The translations under genes were made by a program, and so were the position numbers. Shown one piece after another: positions 4,258 through 6,351 of a DNA stretch of 6,351 nt (positions are counted from its first letter, which is position 1; each line of letters begins with the position of its first letter). Below the pieces are notes generated by a model. The model did not search any database. It was given only the letters and a program-made list of their open reading frames with translations, and was not told where the DNA came from. The DNA is from CBDTTW01 sp965363675. GTDB lineage: Bacteria > Bacteroidota > Rhodothermia > Rhodothermales > DASSAV01. The stretch covers positions 1 through 6,351 of the forward strand of contig CBDTTW010000181.1 in the NCBI GenBank assembly GCA_965363675.1. Direction: 5' to 3'.

Positions 4258-6351
4258 CTAGCGCATCAGCACCGCGCGTTCCGTCCGGATGCCTTCGTCG
4301 GTGCGCAGCCGGATGAAGTAGACGCCGCCGGCCAGCCCGTCGGCGCTCAGGGTAACCGTATGCGTGCCGGGCTGCCGCACCGCCGTCTCCAGCACGGCCA
4401 CGCGCATGCCGAGCACGTTGTACAGCTCCAGGCTGACCTGCGACGTGCTTTCCAGGGTGTACATCACCGTCGTACGGTCGCTGAAGGGGTCCGGGAAGTT
4501 GGGATGCAGCGTCAGGCGGCGCTCGATTGTGAAGGATTGGTCAAACGTCGCCTGCACCCATTTGGCTCCCGTTATCCGCCAGAATTCATTGTTGCTTAAC
4601 GGCCCTGCCGCCTCGACGCGCGCGCGCAGCCACACCTGCCGTCCGGCGGCCTCGGCCAGGTCGAAGACGGACGCCCCGTCGGAGGTCGCCGAGACGCCGC
4701 TGAAGGCTCCGGCGCCGTCGAGCGACGCCGGGTAGCCGCCCTCGGGCGTCAGCAGCGCCCACGTACGCCCGCCGTCGAGCGACATTTCCAGCCGCCCGCC
4801 TTTGCCCTCGCCGAGGTGGTAGCGGTGCTCCAGTTCCAGCAGCAGCCCTTCGGCGTTGGCGGGGGCCTCCATCAGGGTCCACACGAGCGTCGAGCCGTCG
4901 GCGGGCGCAGGGTCGGCGGGGCTGAGGTTCCAGCCGGTCGGCGCTTCCTGCCAGGCGCCGGTCGCTCGGGCGATTTGCAGCGCCTCGACGGCCGCCACGT
5001 TGCCTACCGGCGCCCGAAGCACATGCGTGGGCGCGTCGAACGGGAACGTCGCTTGGCCGGCGCCGGCGTCCGCAGCGGCGAAGTAGTAGCGCAGGTAGCC
5101 GGGCGCCGAAGGCTTCGGGATGACGGCCTCGTAGCGGTCCTCGCCGAGCGCCCGCATGGGCACGGGGCCGGACCAGGAAGCGCCGGGCGCCGGGCTCTGG
5201 TAGTAGAGCGCCGCCGAGGTCACCGGCAGCACGCCCCGTACGACCACCTGAAGGCGCAGGCTGCCCCCGACGGTCTCTACGTCGGCCTCGGGCGTATGCG
5301 CAATGGCCGGCCCGAACGCGCCGGCATCGGCCAGCCCGCGCGCCGCCAGCAGCGCCGCCAGTTGGCGCCGGTGCGCGCCGCCGTACAAATCCACGTCGGC
5401 CTGCACGAGCGCTTCGGCGGCGTCGCGAAAGGTGACCGGCACGCTGAGGTAGTGGTGCGAGGCGAGCGCGAGGCGGTCCGTAACGGATTTGCCGAGGGCC
5501 GTGTACACGTCCATCAAGGCGGCGGCCCAGAAAATGCCGTCGTCGTAGACCTGGCGCAGCGAGCAGCCGGTCGTAGCGTCGTCGCAGTGCGTATCGGCCG
5601 GGTACACGCCCCGGTGCTCTACGAAGCGTCCGTTCCAGGTCTCGTTGCCGTCCCAGAAGAACAGGCGCCGCCAGTCGCGCGGGGGTACGGCTCCGGACTC
5701 GATGAGGCCGCGCACGTACGAGGCCGCCCAGTAGTCGGCCCAGCCCTCATGCAGCGCCATGCCCTCGCTGGTGGTGCGCAAGCTGCGCGAGGCCGTCTCC
5801 AGGATCGCGTGCGCGTGCTCGTGCCAGATCACCCCGCCATCCTCGGCGTCGTCGATGCCGCCCGCCCCCATCTCGATCAGGAAGCGTTCGGGCAGAAACC
5901 ACGAGTCGTCGGCCAAGCCCCGGCCGTGCGGGTTGATGCGCACGGGCGCGCGGTCGGGGGAAGGCGCGCCCAGAAACAGGAGGGAGTCGGCGTAGCGCTG
6001 GCTTTTGTCGGCGTGGTAGTAGACCATCACCCCCTCGAAGCGCTCGTCGTTGCGGTCGTAGCGAAAGGCGGCCGGGTCGGCTTCAGCGGGCGGGCTGTAG
6101 TTGGTCGCGCCGCCGGAGTTCTGGCCGACCACGCGCACGTACGGACCTTCGAGGCGGTACAGGCCGTCGCTGTCCCGCACGATCTCCCGCAGGACGACCG
6201 TTTTCATTTGGGCTTGCAGGGCGGCGCTCGGGCTGTCGCCGTTGTCCCGGAAAGCGCCGCCGTAGCCGGCGCCCGCGCTCGTGAGCGGGTCCGGATCGAA
6301 GACGAGACCCCGGCCATTTACCGCCGTTGGGGCGGAGGCCGCTTGCGGCGG
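4258..6351 (-). CDS. Secreted M36-like zinc metalloprotease with type IX sorting domain, 5' partial
   Basis: A long extracellular protease whose start lies beyond the window. An ATG occurs at 6207, but the frame is open for 48 more codons to the edge and reads like protein (GRGLVFDPDPLTSAG, then YGGAFRDNGDSPSAALQAQ), so that ATG is probably internal. Counting from it, the zinc site is HEHAH at 129-133 (E130 catalytic), with the third ligand E154 in HEGWADYW. The flanking GGIDDAEDGGVIWHEHAH and DDGIFWAAALMDVY (222-235) resemble the fungalysin (M36) / thermolysin-like group. C208 and C215 could form a disulphide. After the catalytic part (to about 300) come a beta-rich Ig-like region (about 305-405), a jellyroll-like region with LEMSLDGGRTW (about 415-555), and a C-terminal type IX secretion sorting domain (566-649) with HPNFPDPF, LELYNVLGMRV and GGVYFIRLRTD. 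The product should be exported by Sec and then released or anchored by the type IX system. The substrate is unknown; the signal peptide is not visible. Confidence 0.88.
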   Translation of the reverse strand, partial: PPQAASAPTAVNGRGLVFDPDPLTSAGAGYGGAFRDNGDSPSAALQAQMKTVVLREIVRDSDGLYRLEGPYVRVVGQNSGGATNYSPPAEADPAAFRYDRNDERFEGVMVYYHADKSQRYADSLLFLGAPSPDRAPVRINPHGRGLADDSWFLPERFLIEMGAGGIDDAEDGGVIWHEHAHAILETASRSLRTTSEGMALHEGWADYWAASYVRGLIESGAVPPRDWRRLFFWDGNETWNGRFVEHRGVYPADTHCDDATTGCSLRQVYDDGIFWAAALMDVYTALGKSVTDRLALASHHYLSVPVTFRDAAEALVQADVDLYGGAHRRQLAALLAARGLADAGAFGPAIAHTPEADVETVGGSLRLQVVVRGVLPVTSAALYYQSPAPGASWSGPVPMRALGEDRYEAVIPKPSAPGYLRYYFAAADAGAGQATFPFDAPTHVLRAPVGNVAAVEALQIARATGAWQEAPTGWNLSPADPAPADGSTLVWTLMEAPANAEGLLLELEHRYHLGEGKGGRLEMSLDGGRTWALLTPEGGYPASLDGAGAFSGVSATSDGASVFDLAEAAGRQVWLRARVEAAGPLSNNEFWRITGAKWVQATFDQSFTIERRLTLHPNFPDPFSDRTTVMYTLESTSQVSLELYNVLGMRVAVLETAVRQPGTHTVTLSADGLAGGVYFIRLRTDEGIRTERAVLMR

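Overview
The window looks like a chromosomal housekeeping segment from a GC-rich member of the Bacteroidota, most likely Rhodothermales (relatives of Rhodothermus and Salinibacter). The clues are a Por secretion system (type IX) C-terminal sorting domain, a DUF3109 cysteine-cluster protein, promoter elements resembling the Bacteroidota TTG / TAnnTTTG type rather than TATAAT, and high GC with strongly G/C-ending codons. The short adenosylhomocysteinase without the usual C-terminal tail fits thermophile or archaeal-like variants and so fits Rhodothermales, but this placement is inference.

Layout: the minus strand at the left edge carries a DUF3109 gene (79-696). Its stop overlaps by 7 bases the start of rpoN (sigma-54), of which only the first 28 codons are in the window (1-85). 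A divergent intergenic region (697-857) separates this pair from ruvB (858-1892, plus strand). It holds a candidate ruvB promoter with a 20-bp inverted repeat lying between its two elements. ruvB converges on mgsA (methylglyoxal synthase, 1889-2299, minus strand), and the two stop codons share one CTAG tetramer. mgsA and the 7Fe ferredoxin gene fdxA (2507-2851, plus strand) diverge from a 207-bp region with a candidate fdxA promoter. fdxA then converges on ahcY (2924-4201, minus strand), with a perfect 36-bp palindrome between them that should terminate transcription both ways. Upstream of ahcY, on the same strand, is a secreted zinc metalloprotease with a type IX sorting tail. It runs off the right edge (4258 to beyond 6351) and its start is outside the window.

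The genes do not form one pathway. They cover DNA recombination (ruvB), central-carbon overflow (mgsA), electron transfer (fdxA), the methyl cycle (ahcY), alternative transcription (rpoN) and extracellular proteolysis. Their close packing, with overlapping stops, a stop-start overlap and a shared terminator, suggests a compact genome. I saw no mobile elements, CRISPR arrays, tRNA or rRNA genes, and no convincing new multi-gene system. The points of most interest are the palindrome in the ruvB promoter, the repeated promoter geometry, the compact gene junctions, and the fact that the protease reading frame continues unbroken past its apparent ATG to the window edge.
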